Assembly: GCA_020080175.1 (NCBI GenBank)
Contig: JAGHQL010000028.1
Location: forward strand, 115,156 to 179,155
DNA: 64,000 nt
Source: Glutinoglossum americanum
Lineage: Eukaryota > Ascomycota > Geoglossomycetes > Geoglossales > Geoglossaceae
Reading direction: 5' to 3'
Below the pieces are notes generated by a model, which made no database searches, was not told the DNA's origin, and worked only from the letters and a program-made list of their open reading frames with translations. Of the stretch, positions 11,995 through 23,042 are shown one piece after another; positions within the stretch are counted from its first letter, which is position 1, and the number at the start of each line of letters is the position of its first letter. The position numbers and the translations under genes were made by a program.

Positions 11995-13133
11995 GGTTGC
12001 GCAAGACAAGATTGCAGGCTGCGATTCAAGATATTGTCTTCACAGCAGAGATATGTTGCTCAGATGAAAGTGAGGTGGGTGATTGATATAGGATCACACT
12101 GATAACCCGTGCGAGGGTCAGTTCAGGTACGAGTCATGGGCGGAAAGGATGTAGATGGCCAGTCATAGTCCAAGCACAAAGATTCCGTCAGGAACAGAAC
12201 GACTTGATGTGGTGCGTGAGGAGAACAAAGCGAGCGCTGGACACTCGCTGGCTTTGTCGTGCGGTTTCGAATGCTTCGAGGTTTGCCTTGTAACAGAGAG
12301 ATTCGCCTTCATAAGAGGTTGCTCGCTTGCACAACTGAAGTCTGCGCGGCTCTGTCCCAACGAACGTCCAAGCACAAGCGCCAGAGGCGCATGCAACTAC
12401 AATAGCAAAGTAAGCACCTCCCTGTACCGAGACATTACAGAACTTCTTCCCAGAACTCTTTGCAGAACGCGCAGGTACGCACACACTCAGGTCCATATAC
12501 CCGGCCTCTTGCACGAGAGATTCTAGTCTTTGAACGTGGAGGGCGCGGTATATGTCATGGCATTGGTCGCTCAGCTTCTTGTTCCTATTTCCCTCGAGCT
12601 GCAAACAGCCGCCAGACCATCTACACTGGCCAGTACCGAACTGGCGAAACATGTTTTTATTCCCGACGATAGCTACGGCGAAGAAGAGCTGGCCTACATA
12701 GTCTGTATTCTCCCTGTGTGATTGCCTTCCGCAAATAGCACGTTTTCAATCTCGTCCGCACGTTGCCTGTCCCCAATCGCCCCCGGCAACGGTTTGCACT
12801 CTTTGACATTCCGTGGCAACCTGGAATATCTCGGCGCCTTTCCGCCACCTTCCGTGAGGGGTAAACCCTCCTACTTGAATCCCGTGTTGTTCTCTTCCCA
12901 TCGTGTTCATTCCATAGTTACTTGTCTGCACAACCGTCTGTCAAACCATCTCTATTGTTAAGAGCTGCTAGTAAGGCTATCCCCCTTTACCTGAACACCA
13001 AAGATATCTCGAGGGCAAGACTGTAAGTAGCGATAGCTGTCTTACAGCCTCTTCTTGCCTAATTGAAGTCTTGCCGCAGATCAATCACGCGTTCTATCAG
13101 GCCCCCTGCGAAAATTTCTTGAGCGACCTGGCG
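11995..13133. other. Intergenic, divergent TFG1 / Cid1-like gene
   Basis: 1.1 kb that must contain both promoters and the 5' leader of the Cid1-like gene. There is a good 3' splice-like sequence (ttgccgcag at about 13071-13079) just before the first long frame, so a leader intron or an upstream coding exon is possible. No recognisable coding signal otherwise. Confidence 0.45.
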
Positions 13134-16100
13134 ATGGAAGGCCACCGCATTCCACACGGTAGTTCTTCTGTTGAATATCCCGGAGGCCCCGATGATATCC
13201 AGCAACCCTCTTGGGGCCTTCCAAACCCTCCATATCCACAGTATTTAGTAGTTCCTTCGGCGTTGACCAGCACAGCACCACCACTCGTCAGCAGCAGGGA
13301 ATACCCTACATCTAACGGCGGCGGGGTTGCAAGATACGATCGCAACTCGTTCTTAGGCTCGAATTTCAGCGCATTCTTAGAACAACACCGAAATTTTGCC
13401 TTGGCCCACGAGCGGGCCCCAGAATTAAACCCTGCTGAGCTTGTATCAACCCATCGTTACAGAGATCCTCCTGCTCCCATCCAGAATGTTCCTCCGGGGT
13501 ATTATTCCAACCACCTGAGCTTCCTTGGGAACAACCATTCCGGAATTGACCATAACGACAGTAGCTCTTCCTTCAATCCGAGTCTGTACAACACAGGTCA
13601 CTATCCCTACCACGGAACTCCGAGCTTTGGCCAGCATGGGGTTACAGGTGTCGACGAGCATGAACCAACAAGCCCTGAAGTTGGTAGACATCCAGTCTTC
13701 GGTGATTACGGTCCTCCAAGACCTCCGTACCCCAACTACATGGCATCTTCAGGTCCAATCGATAGACCAATTCCTGTCCTCATGTCACCCTTCCATGGTG
13801 GCGGACCCCCAAGCGGCGGCAGGTGGTCAAGTTCTGATGAAGGCGGCACACAAGCAGGCTTCCACAGCCACGGCAGCTTCAGTTCTGCTCCGCAGGGATA
13901 TGGAAACTGTGAGAGTGTTATCCCCAATCAAATCAAGCCAGCACTTCATCCGGCCTTGGGACAAAATAAAACTGCCCAATGCCCTACAAGCTCACCCCAC
14001 AATCCGCAGAACCAAATTAACACCCAGTCACATTATCAGGAAACTGCTGGTCAGCAACTAGCCTCTGCGATTCGCATGGGGATTGATTTCAATACATATC
14101 AAAAACTTTATGGTAAACCGATAGGTGATCCTGAATCAAAGGAGAGTAAGCTGCTCCCTTCGCTTAACTCACCCGGCCCAACTACGAATCACGGACTGGT
14201 TTTTAGAGAGCCTCCAAAAGACGTAGACAACGGCAGAGCATCGGCCTCGACTAGGAGGCTAGGATCTGGTGTTATTATGACAGCCAAAGACTTGGGCGGT
14301 GGTTCTGAAGACGTGGAAGGTCGACTCGGGTCACTAATGATAGACCAGGAAGCTAACAGACCTGCAAACACCTTGAATGAAGCAAATGAAGCCCGGCCGG
14401 CTCAACTGCGACCTCATCCCCACGATACATCAGTCAACAAGCAGAAGAGCTCTCTTGCCAGTTGGCCCAGCATTGAAGCCCGTGACAGTAGTGCCGAAGG
14501 TAAACCCCTAGAGGCGTCAAAGCCAGCCACTGGTAGTGGACCAAATCCCGCCACCTCTGCCCGCAGAAGACCAAACCAAGCTCAGCGAAGGCAGTCTAGA
14601 CTTCAGTCAGAATTTCTGGTTGCGGCCAGCCCGGCTACGGTCGTGGTCCCACAGTCTCCTCGGAGACAGTATTCAAATAACAAGAAGTGTTCAAGGCAGC
14701 AGCCACCTCCACCCCTAGCATTGGCTAATCCACAGGGGCAAAACCACCACAAACCTAACTTCGTGCATCATTCTGTAAACCAGCGTCATCCACAGGTCGA
14801 CGCCCGCGAACAGCAACAGATGCTACTTCAAACCCAGCAGGCGCATTTCAATAAGGCAGGAATAGCTCACCAGGCACAATCCTTCCAGCGAAAACCACAG
14901 GATAACATAGATTTGCATCAGCCAACTATGCCTGTTCAGACAGGGCCAAGACAACAACAACTGCACCAACAGAGAGGACCTGGTAGATTCCCAATGAGTC
15001 TGGAAGAAACTATCAACATTCAGTCCGACTACCTTGCCGGAGTTGCAAGGGCCGAGGTAGCCAAGGCAGAAGTCGATTATCAGGAGATGGCTGAAAAGGA
15101 GCTTTTTCGGTCTAGGTTAGAGGCAATCTGCCGCGACGTCATCGGCCAGCACGAAGCCAGCATACCTGACGGTGACGCTTTTGACCCAAATACTATTCGC
15201 CTTGAGTGTTTCGGGAGCCTGAGCTCTGGATTCGCTACCAAGGCATCGGATATGGACCTAGTGCTTCTATCACCACTATCTTGTCCCCCATTGAGCTCCA
15301 GCAATTCGCCTATTCCGCGGCTACTCGAGAAACGTCTACTAGAGCTAGGCTTTGGGGCAAGGTTCCTCACCAAAACGAGGGTGCCCATCATGAAACTTTG
15401 CGAAAAGCCCACGGAGGAGCTCTTGGGACTTTTGAAGAAGGCGAGGGGGAAATGGGAAGCTGGCGAGGACCACATGGCTATGGGTGAAAAGGATACGGAT
15501 AACACATTGGCATTCAGTCCCAGCCGAGATTTAGGGAGAATCCAGCAGATGAGTCTCTACGACAACGAAGACGCCACTACTCCAACGCTTCAGGACGACC
15601 CCAACCCCCGAGACTCTAGCGAGCCTAAATCTCCCACTCACAGCCTCAAGCAACTTGAACAGAAGCCTAAAGAAACCCTTTGGGCATACAACTCTCGGGC
15701 AAGGAAGATATTGAAACTGGTTGGCGGGCGTGATGTAACTTTGCGACATGAAAACCTGCAATCAGCCGATCTCAAACGACTTGCCATAGCAGCAGAAGGT
15801 TTCGTTAATGGTATTAGGGAGGAAGCCCTTAGGAACGTAGTCAAGGCTGCTCTTCCTAAGAATTTTGTGCCGTCACTTTATGGGGTATGGCTCTTAGCTG
15901 AAGGAGAGCAACTGATTAAGAGTTGGGAAACCCGCAAAATACATGAACTAACTGGAGAGAAAGAGACTCGAGGCTATAAGCTAATTCGGGAGTGGCGCCA
16001 GCTTCAGGATCGAGAAGTCATGGTGCCAGCTCACTATAATGAAGAGATACGGAAATTGCTAGAGCAGATGCAGCAGCTTCCATCACTAAGGCTCCTATCT

Positions 16101-17393
16101 CTCACGCAACGTCCAGACGAGCCAACAGAAATGTACAGCACTCGAGCAACTGCTGTCCTCGAGGAACTAGGAGGAATAGATTGTGATTCAGGCAATTGGG
16201 AAGACGAACTCTCCCCTACTCAGCGAACACTCTTAGAATTAACCATCCGTCAATACATTGATGGAATTCATGACCCTGCTTTAAGGAAAGAGGTTAGACG
16301 AACTTCTTCGCGTAGGAATGTGTCTCTTGCCGACCTTTCGTCGATTCACCTGGCCGAGGCTAGCATTCAAAAGTACGAGTCTGGTATATCGATGGGATTA
16401 TATACTAGCCAGGAGCAAGAGACCCTAAAGGAACACGGACAGCTCGTGCGCCTATATGGGCTCAAGTCAGGTCGTGAAGACGTCCGTACTATTCTCGAAA
16501 AGATGAAGAGCATACCAGACCCTTATCCATTACCAAAGCAACGAGACTTTACCGATGCACTTGAGTTTCCAAAATCTGGCATCGGCATTCAATGCGACAT
16601 CAACTTCTCGAACCTTCTCGCCTTATATAATACGGCCCTTTTGCGATGTTACTCCCTCAGCGATCCTCGAGTTCGACCGATGACCATTTTTGTCAAAGCC
16701 TGGGCCAAAAAGCGCAAGATCAATAGCCCTTACCACGGCACACTTTCATCCTACGGCTATGTACTCATGGTTTTGCATTACCTGTTAAACATCGCCTCTC
16801 CACCGGTACTTACTAATCTCCAACATGCTTGGGAGTTCTCTGAACGAGAGTTCCTCTTAGATGGGGGCTTATGTGGAGGGTACGATGTAAAGTTTTGGTG
16901 CGACGAGGAAGAGATCAAGAGGCTGGCATCCCTCGGCCAATTCACTCAAAACCAACAGTCCTTAGGTGCCCTACTTCGCGGTTTTTTCGAGTACTATTCC
17001 CACCAGGGGGCTCACGTTACCAAAAACGGTTTTGTTTGGAACCTAAACACAATTTCCATACGCACAGCAGGCGGCCTTATTCCAAAACATACAAAAGGGT
17101 GGACAGAAGCAAAAACAGTTGTCGTTGGGGGTAAAGAAGTCCGGCAGCGCTATTTACTAGCGATCGAGGACCCATTTGAGACGGATCACAACGTGGGAAG
17201 AACAGTTACGTATCATGGCGTTTCGTTGATCAGAGATGAGTTCCGACGTGCATGGCGAATCGTCAATGCTGTTGGCAAGGACTATAAGTTCTTAGAGGGG
17301 CTGTTCGATGAGGTTGAGGAGATGAAGGGACGTGGGGAGAAACCGGTGAGGGGGGGTGGCGCAACGGAGACGGGTGCACGGAGCCAGGAGTGA
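13134..17393 (+). CDS. Cid1-family nucleotidyltransferase (poly(A)/poly(U) polymerase-like) with large insert
   Basis: Non-canonical RNA nucleotidyltransferase; relatives add U or C/U-rich tails that trigger mRNA decay (family knowledge; fungal CutA/CutB are candidates, not proven). A single frame of 1419 aa from the ATG at 13134; an upstream exon is possible because the frame is open to 13071. Residues 1-650 are disordered, rich in Pro, Gln, His and Ser. The Pol-beta-like core has GSLSSGFATKASDMD (Asp706 and Asp708) and the third catalytic Asp in IQCDINFSN (Asp1155). The PAP-associated domain includes FFEYYSHQGAH and IEDPFETDHNVGRT. About 440 residues, instead of about 60, separate the catalytic Asp pair and the third Asp. 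This insert contains two related helical segments (about 843-940 and 992-1088) that look Gag-like. Confidence 0.88.
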   Translation: MEGHRIPHGSSSVEYPGGPDDIQQPSWGLPNPPYPQYLVVPSALTSTAPPLVSSREYPTSNGGGVARYDRNSFLGSNFSAFLEQHRNFALAHERAPELNPAELVSTHRYRDPPAPIQNVPPGYYSNHLSFLGNNHSGIDHNDSSSSFNPSLYNTGHYPYHGTPSFGQHGVTGVDEHEPTSPEVGRHPVFGDYGPPRPPYPNYMASSGPIDRPIPVLMSPFHGGGPPSGGRWSSSDEGGTQAGFHSHGSFSSAPQGYGNCESVIPNQIKPALHPALGQNKTAQCPTSSPHNPQNQINTQSHYQETAGQQLASAIRMGIDFNTYQKLYGKPIGDPESKESKLLPSLNSPGPTTNHGLVFREPPKDVDNGRASASTRRLGSGVIMTAKDLGGGSEDVEGRLGSLMIDQEANRPANTLNEANEARPAQLRPHPHDTSVNKQKSSLASWPSIEARDSSAEGKPLEASKPATGSGPNPATSARRRPNQAQRRQSRLQSEFLVAASPATVVVPQSPRRQYSNNKKCSRQQPPPPLALANPQGQNHHKPNFVHHSVNQRHPQVDAREQQQMLLQTQQAHFNKAGIAHQAQSFQRKPQDNIDLHQPTMPVQTGPRQQQLHQQRGPGRFPMSLEETINIQSDYLAGVARAEVAKAEVDYQEMAEKELFRSRLEAICRDVIGQHEASIPDGDAFDPNTIRLECFGSLSSGFATKASDMDLVLLSPLSCPPLSSSNSPIPRLLEKRLLELGFGARFLTKTRVPIMKLCEKPTEELLGLLKKARGKWEAGEDHMAMGEKDTDNTLAFSPSRDLGRIQQMSLYDNEDATTPTLQDDPNPRDSSEPKSPTHSLKQLEQKPKETLWAYNSRARKILKLVGGRDVTLRHENLQSADLKRLAIAAEGFVNGIREEALRNVVKAALPKNFVPSLYGVWLLAEGEQLIKSWETRKIHELTGEKETRGYKLIREWRQLQDREVMVPAHYNEEIRKLLEQMQQLPSLRLLSLTQRPDEPTEMYSTRATAVLEELGGIDCDSGNWEDELSPTQRTLLELTIRQYIDGIHDPALRKEVRRTSSRRNVSLADLSSIHLAEASIQKYESGISMGLYTSQEQETLKEHGQLVRLYGLKSGREDVRTILEKMKSIPDPYPLPKQRDFTDALEFPKSGIGIQCDINFSNLLALYNTALLRCYSLSDPRVRPMTIFVKAWAKKRKINSPYHGTLSSYGYVLMVLHYLLNIASPPVLTNLQHAWEFSEREFLLDGGLCGGYDVKFWCDEEEIKRLASLGQFTQNQQSLGALLRGFFEYYSHQGAHVTKNGFVWNLNTISIRTAGGLIPKHTKGWTEAKTVVVGGKEVRQRYLLAIEDPFETDHNVGRTVTYHGVSLIRDEFRRAWRIVNAVGKDYKFLEGLFDEVEEMKGRGEKPVRGGGATETGARSQE
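15660..16400 (+). repeat. Internal protein duplication in Cid1-like gene (two about 100-aa Gag-like units)
   Basis: Unit 1 (15660-15953) and unit 2 (16107-16398) share the order: Pro-rich start, AYNSRARKILKLVGGRD / MYSTRATAVLEELGGID, then FVNGIREEALRNVVK / YIDGIHDPALRKEVR, then a SLYGVWLLAEGE / SLADLSSIHLAEA helix. The F/Y-[VI]-x-G-I-x-x-x-ALR-x-x-V pattern resembles retrotransposon Gag capsid helices. The duplication is seen directly; the Gag relation is inference. Confidence 0.6.
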
Positions 17394-18190
17394 CGCTTTA
17401 ATGACGGAAGTTGAATGAAACGAAAAACGAAATTGAATGAAAACTAGTTGGTTGGCTGATTGGTTGATTTGGTGGTCCTTGAGGGTTGAAGGGAAAGAAA
17501 ACTTGGGCGGGTGGTTGTGACGGATGGGATGGGAGGATTGATCACAGAAGCATGTATGCACGATAGAGCGCTTGAACTCTTCAGTCGTGGCCCGGTAGTG
17601 AATCCGAAGGAATTCCCCAAGAAGGGTTAGTTAGCTAAGCAGGGTGCGAGGACCTCTTGGCCAAAAATCCTGCGCGTCACTCTGCAAGAACCCAACAAAA
17701 CCCGCGCATGCAGAGGGTACGCACATACATGTAGCTCATCCAGTTCCGTCTAGTTAGTCTCCACCTCACCATAACTTTGGCCATCACCGGCCAGCTTCGC
17801 CCGGGTCCCCCACCCGTTGTGGGGGTATATATACTGCCTGATGTATGTAGAAGGTCACGCATTCGCGAAAATTTGGTGAGGTCGCCTGGGGTGGCGAAAC
17901 CCGGCAGCGAAACCCAGCAACGAAACCCGGCGGCCAACCCGACGAACCCGGCGAACCCAGCGAAACCAGCGAAACCAGCGAAACCTGCAGCGCCCCACAT
18001 GAAAATCTTCGAAATCCTCCGTGCAATCGATAAGGCTCGCCTGCACTAACCAGATCGGGGCCAATGGAACTTCTTCTTCACGCGGTGTTTACTTTTTCAG
18101 AGTCGCCAGACATCTTCACTCTATAAACCCCGCACTTCCTCCCCAAGGGAAAAACTTTTGACATCTCTCGTCCTTAAACTATTGGCCACA
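17394..18190. other. Intergenic, pfkA promoter region
   Basis: 0.8 kb between two plus-strand genes. It contains a TATA-like gtatatatactg (about 17825-17836), a minisatellite, and a second TATA-like ctctataaacc about 70 bp before the pfkA ATG in a CT-rich tract. Confidence 0.5.
17893..17986 (+). repeat. Degenerate minisatellite (9- and 13-nt units)
   Basis: Nine consecutive units around the core cgaaacccrgc: first 13-nt units (gcgaaacccggca type), then 9-nt units (gaacccggc, gaaaccagc). It lies about 200 bp upstream of the pfkA ATG. Because the unit is nearly in phase, it yields low-complexity open frames on the opposite strand (G-F-A repeats), which are not genes. Confidence 0.8.
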
Positions 18191-20713
18191 ATGGAGAACG
18201 CAAAGAAGGAATTGACCCTTCAGCCCGGGAAGAAGCGCCGAATCGGTGTTATGACCAGCGGCGGGGATGCCCCGGGTATGAACGGTGCTGTGAGAGCTGT
18301 CGTGAGGATGTCCATTGCGCGCGGGTGCGAGTCTTATGCCATTTGCGAGGGTTATGAAGGCCTCGTCAAGGGTGGAGACCTCATTAAGCAAATGTTTTGG
18401 GAAGACGTGCGTGGTTGGATTTCAGAAGGTGGCACTCTTATCGGTACCGCTCGTTGCGCCGAGTTTAGAGAGCGGCCTGGTCGTTTGAAGGGAGCGAAGA
18501 ACCTCATACTCAAAGGGATCGATGCTTTGATCATCTGCGGGGGAGATGGTTCTTTGACTGGTGCCGATATCTTCCGTACCGAGTGGCCTGGATTGTTGAA
18601 GGAGCTGGTAGACACGGGCGAATTGACGGCAGAGCAAATCGAGTCCCACAAGCATCTGAATATCGTGGGACTCGTAGGGTCGATTGACAATGATATGTCG
18701 ATGACAGATGCAACCATTGGGGCTTATTCTTCGCTCACGCGTATTTGCCAGGCGGTAGACTTTATAGACTCAACGGCGTTTTCTCACTCTCGCGCGTTTG
18801 TCATTGAGGTTATGGGACGGCATTGCGGGTGGCTCGCGCTTATGGCTTCCATTAGCACCGGGGCAGATTTTGTTTTCATCCCGGAGAAACCACCAAGTGA
18901 GGGTTGGCATGATGAGATGTGCGAAATCGTCGCAGAGGTATGTCCATGGCACCCACACCCGCTTGGCGCATTCCATCTAACTGTTTTTGCAGCACCGTAG
19001 GCTCGGCAAACGGAAAACCATCGTCATCGTGGCTGAAGGGGCGATTGACAGAGAATTGAATAAGATAACGCCAGGAATGGTCAAGGACCTTCTTGCCAAT
19101 AGACTTGGTCTGGATACTCGCATCACAACTTTAGGCCATGTCCAGCGCGGCGGCAGCGCTTGTGCTTACGATCGCATGCTTTCCACCCTCCAGGGGGTCA
19201 AAGCTGTCGAGGCAGTCCTGGCTGCAACGCCGGAAACCCCGTCCTACGTCATATCCATCATAGAGAACAAGATCACCAAGAAACCCCTAATGGAGGCAGT
19301 GAAGCTCACACAGGCGGTAGCCACTGCGATTGCCGCGAAGGACTTCGACAAAGCAATTAGCCTTCGTGATGCGGAATTCCTCGAATATTTCAATTGCTAT
19401 AGGACTACGACTATGACAGCCAAGCCTTGTCTAAGACTCCCAGAAAATAAGGTATGTCCAAGAGTTCGCCGAGATGTGGCGCTACATGTTCTAACCTGTA
19501 ATAGAGAATGCGAATTGCAATCGTCCACATAGGCGCCCCAGCCGGAGGTATGAATTCCGCAACACGCGCCGCTGCGGCCTACTGCCTCACTCGAGGCCAC
19601 CGCCCGTTTGCAATCCACAACGGCTTTCCTGGTCTTTGCCGTCACCATGCCGACTCTATAAGCTCTGTTCGGGAGCTCTCATGGATCGAGGTCGATGGTT
19701 GGGTTAGCAAGGGGGGAAGTGAGATCGGAACCAACCGGACTCTGCCATCTGAGGATATCGGAAAAACAGCTTGGTGTTTTGAACATTACAAGTTCGATGC
19801 ACTATTTGTCATCGGCGGCTTCGAGGCCTTTACTTCTGTATCGGAACTGCGAAAGGCAAGGGATAAATATCCGGCATTCAGGATCCCTATGGTTGTGCTG
19901 CCGGCGACCGTCAGCAATAATGTTCCTGGAACCGAGTTTTCGATCGGCAGTGATACCTGCCTGAACGCCTTGATCGACTACTGTGACGCCATCAGGCAGA
20001 GCGCGAGTGCTAGTCGTCGACGAGTCTTTGTGTGAGTGTAACCATCTCTATCTAACACCGCATCAAACCATTATCTACAACCGTGTATTCCTGAGGCTTG
20101 CGCTAAAGCAATATATAGTGTTGAAACGCAGGGCGGACGCTCCGGCTATGTCGCCACAATTGCGGGCCTCTCAATAGGCGCATTTGCTGTCTACACGCCG
20201 GAAGAAGGCATCAACATCGGGATGCTTGCGCGGGACATTGATCGTATACGCGAATCTTTCGCCAATGACCATGGGCAAGGCCGCGCTGGCAAGCTCATTC
20301 TACGAAACGAGCGCGCCTCCAAGACCTACACGACGGAGATAATTGCCAACATGATCCGCGAGGAGGCCAAAGGTCGTTTTGAGTCACGTTTCGCTATCCC
20401 TGGGCACGTCCAGCAGGGCGGGTCGCCGAGCCCTATGGACCGTGTCCGGGCGGTTCGTCTAGCAGTCAAATGCATGCAATTCCTTGAGCAAGAGGGCCAG
20501 ATGGAAACAGCGGTCATTGGCATCAAGGGGTCGAAGGTTGTGTTTTCACCGATGGAGGAGGTCGAGCGGGATGAAACGGATTGGGCAGAGAGGAGGCCCA
20601 AACTGGAGTTCTGGATGGGGCTAAGGGATGTTGCCGACACTTTGAGTGGGAGGTTTAGGCCAGTGCCCGTCACTGAGCCGCCCGCTGAGCCTGGCCTATA
20701 CGATTGCATGTGA
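18191..20713 (+). CDS. pfkA: ATP-dependent 6-phosphofructokinase, fungal two-half type
   Basis: Catalyses fructose 6-phosphate + ATP to fructose 1,6-bisphosphate in cytosolic glycolysis. Four exons (18191-18937, 18993-19451, 19505-20031, 20119-20713) give 775 aa, the size of filamentous-fungal PfkA. The N-terminal catalytic half shows [10 protein letters not shown] (ATP), [19 protein letters not shown] (catalytic base Asp region), [12 protein letters not shown] and GHVQRGGSA. The C-terminal half is the duplicated regulatory copy: [22 protein letters not shown] and [14 protein letters not shown]. It lacks the glyoxalase-like N-terminal extension of yeast PFK. The start has an A at -3 (cacaATGG). 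Allosteric control by fructose 2,6-bisphosphate and citrate is family knowledge. Confidence 0.97.
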
Positions 20714-21114
20714 AGTGATTAGTTTTTTTTGGCCAATTTACCTCCTCGTCGATTTGCGTTCGCCCGCTTACATTTTTGTGTGTGCGAGTGAATGTAACTA
20801 CATGTAGCTTCCTCCAGATCACCGTTGGCAGAATTGGGCAATCGGGGAGGCTTTCTCCTATATTGGAACTATCTGAACGTGCAGTCAAGCTTGAATATAA
20901 GACCATAACCCTGGGAGCCCTCACGGCAGCGTGTATTTTGTGTATTCATTCGCAAGCTGGGATCAGGTATGCTGTACTTGTACTTGTGCTTGTGCTCCGT
21001 GAGTTTCTCAGGGAGTACTCTTAGCTATCCAGATTTGGCCTAGCTTAGTGAGGGAAGGTTAATCTGGGACACTTCCCCAACAACAAAAACCACACCAACG
21101 CAACCATCGTAAAA
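20714..21114. other. Intergenic pfkA / HGH1
   Basis: 0.4 kb between tandem genes, containing the pfkA 3' UTR and HGH1 promoter. A short tgtacttgtacttgtgcttgtgct repeat is at about 20972-20996. Nothing else recognised. Confidence 0.5.
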
Positions 21115-22729
21115 ATGCCCACAGAGCTTGAAGAGGTACGACTCCAAAGCCCTTCATGAGAGAGCTCTTGCCTCTGATACTTAGACGTACTAGCTAGTTG
21201 AATTCCTGCACCACGGCAACACGCAGATCCGTCAGCTTGGTGAGCAACACCCCGCCACCCCGCTCTCCAACCATTCTCCCCCCAAAAAGAGGGCATTCTA
21301 AATTAACACCAAGCGTTTCAACCGCTACAGCGATCGAGAACCTGGTCGGGTACTCGACGGCTCAGCCTTCGATCTTCAAGGATGGACAGTTGACGCCCAT
21401 AAAAGATCTTAAGCTGCTGGTCAGGGATTACGCCGTGAGTTCAACTATGTGCAGATATTTGGCCACGTTAGGCAGAAGATTGGGGTGTTGACGATGTTGT
21501 TCTGCCGGAACAAGCCAATAGCCAAAAACGCCCTAACGATCTTAATAAACCTTTCCACAGACAATGAGATCCTCAAATCCCTCTCAAACGACGATGCATT
21601 CATCGAATCCCTCCTTAGCCGCATAACAGTATGTTAGTTCCCTCTCAGCCACAACCAACTCTAAAAGAAAGGGGAAAATCTCAAGACTCACTGGTGGCTT
21701 CTTGCGTTGTTCCTTAGAACCCTAAAGAACCCACTGCAGATCTCATCGCTATGCTCCTGGCCAACCTCGTGAAATCAGACGATCTAGTAAGGCGTATCTT
21801 AACGCTGAATATGGGTGCGACACCGAAGGTTGGATTGGTATCTAAGGGGGTGATGGATCGATTGATGGATTGTTTCGTGAGGGGGGCAGAGGGGGGATGG
21901 AATAAGGGTGCGGATTTCGATTATTTGGCGTGGGTTTTTGCGGATGTGGCGAAGGTAAGCGGACGAAAAAGGCCAGGGGGCGTGATTTCCTACGGTGTGG
22001 ATTTTGGGATTGAGGAGACGGTTGGCTGAACTACCGTGTAGCATCCGGAAGGTCGGAGGTACTTCGTGACGAAGCAGGCGTATGACGATGTGATTCCAAT
22101 CACGAAACTTATCGTCTTTACGGAGCATAAGAGCGACGTACGTCGGAAAGGGGTAGCTTCCACCATCAAGTAAATACCTCCCTCCTACCCACCCCATATC
22201 ATCCTGTCCTTATGAACCCCCTGTTGCTGACACTCCCTCTCACTAGGAATGTCTCCTTCGAAATCCCTTCCCACCCACTCCTCCTCTCCACCTCAGAAGT
22301 CGATATCCTACCCTACCTCCTCCTCCCACTGGCTGGCGCCGAGGAATACCCTGAAGACGTATGTCCTTCCAACCCAATACGATACATATCACTCACGAAA
22401 GAATCCCACAGGAAATGCTCCTCTTCCCCCCTTCCCTCCAACTCCTCGCCCCGGATAAATCTCGAGACAAAGATCCCACGATCATAACTACCCATCTTGA
22501 AACCCTACTTATCCTTACGACCACAAGACATGGCCGTGAGATTATGAGGGGGTGTGGTGTGTATCCCTTGATCAGGGAGTGTCATTTACATATTGAGGAT
22601 GATGATGTGAGGGATGGCGCGGAGAGGTTGGTACAGGTGCTTATGCGGGATGAAGAGAACGGGGAAGGGGGTGGGTTCGTAAAGGAACTTGAAGAGGATG
22701 AGGACGATAAGATTGTAGATGTTTTTTGA
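21115..22729 (+). CDS. HGH1: HGH1 (FAM203/BRP16) ARM-repeat chaperone adaptor
   Basis: Hgh1 assists folding of eEF2 with the TRiC chaperonin in yeast (family knowledge). Eight exons: 21115-21135, 21194-21239, 21331-21434, 21515-21628, 21718-21954, 22042-22169, 22247-22358 and 22412-22729. They total 1080 nt (359 aa), exactly a multiple of three. The protein is an all-helical repeat fold: [31 protein letters not shown], the family block [16 protein letters not shown] then [15 protein letters not shown], and [16 protein letters not shown] with [18 protein letters not shown]. It ends in an acidic tail. Seven introns make this the most intron-dense gene of the window. Confidence 0.93.
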
Positions 22730-23042
22730 AGAGGTGTTGTGGAAAGCGGGTGATAAAAGCCCTTTTTTTTTATTCATGTCTATCTAGAATACAGGATATT
22801 TCCCTTCCAGCATACCTGTACTATCTATCACGTCTCGTGGCCATTTGGAAGAGTAACGCAAATATTGGAAAGGGGAAAAGAAAAATAGGAAATGTATGTC
22901 CCCCTCATAATGCCATTAGCTCACCCACGAACATGTCTCATAGATCATCATTAAGCATAAATTATCAGCAGAAAAATCAAACCGCGACACCTGTCACACC
23001 ACAATATTGAGGAGGAGGGAGAAAAAAAAAAGAAGTCCCGAC
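22730..23042. other. Intergenic, convergent HGH1 / OB-fold gene
   Basis: About 310 bp, AT-rich with homopolymer runs (t8 at about 22764, a9 at about 23022); consistent with two 3' UTRs. Confidence 0.5.

Noticed and set aside
12155-12721. Several 60-150-codon frames on both strands between TFG1 and the Cid1-like gene
   Set aside because: No family signal; position fits promoters and leader sequence. An upstream exon of the Cid1-like gene is still possible.
13071-13133. Extension of the Cid1-like frame upstream of its first ATG
   Set aside because: The frame begins with TTG, not ATG, and a splice-acceptor-like ccgcag lies there; I used the first in-frame ATG.
17677-18064. Minus-strand frames with Gly-Phe-Ala repeats
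   Set aside because: Produced by the in-phase minisatellite in the pfkA promoter; three frames are open at once.
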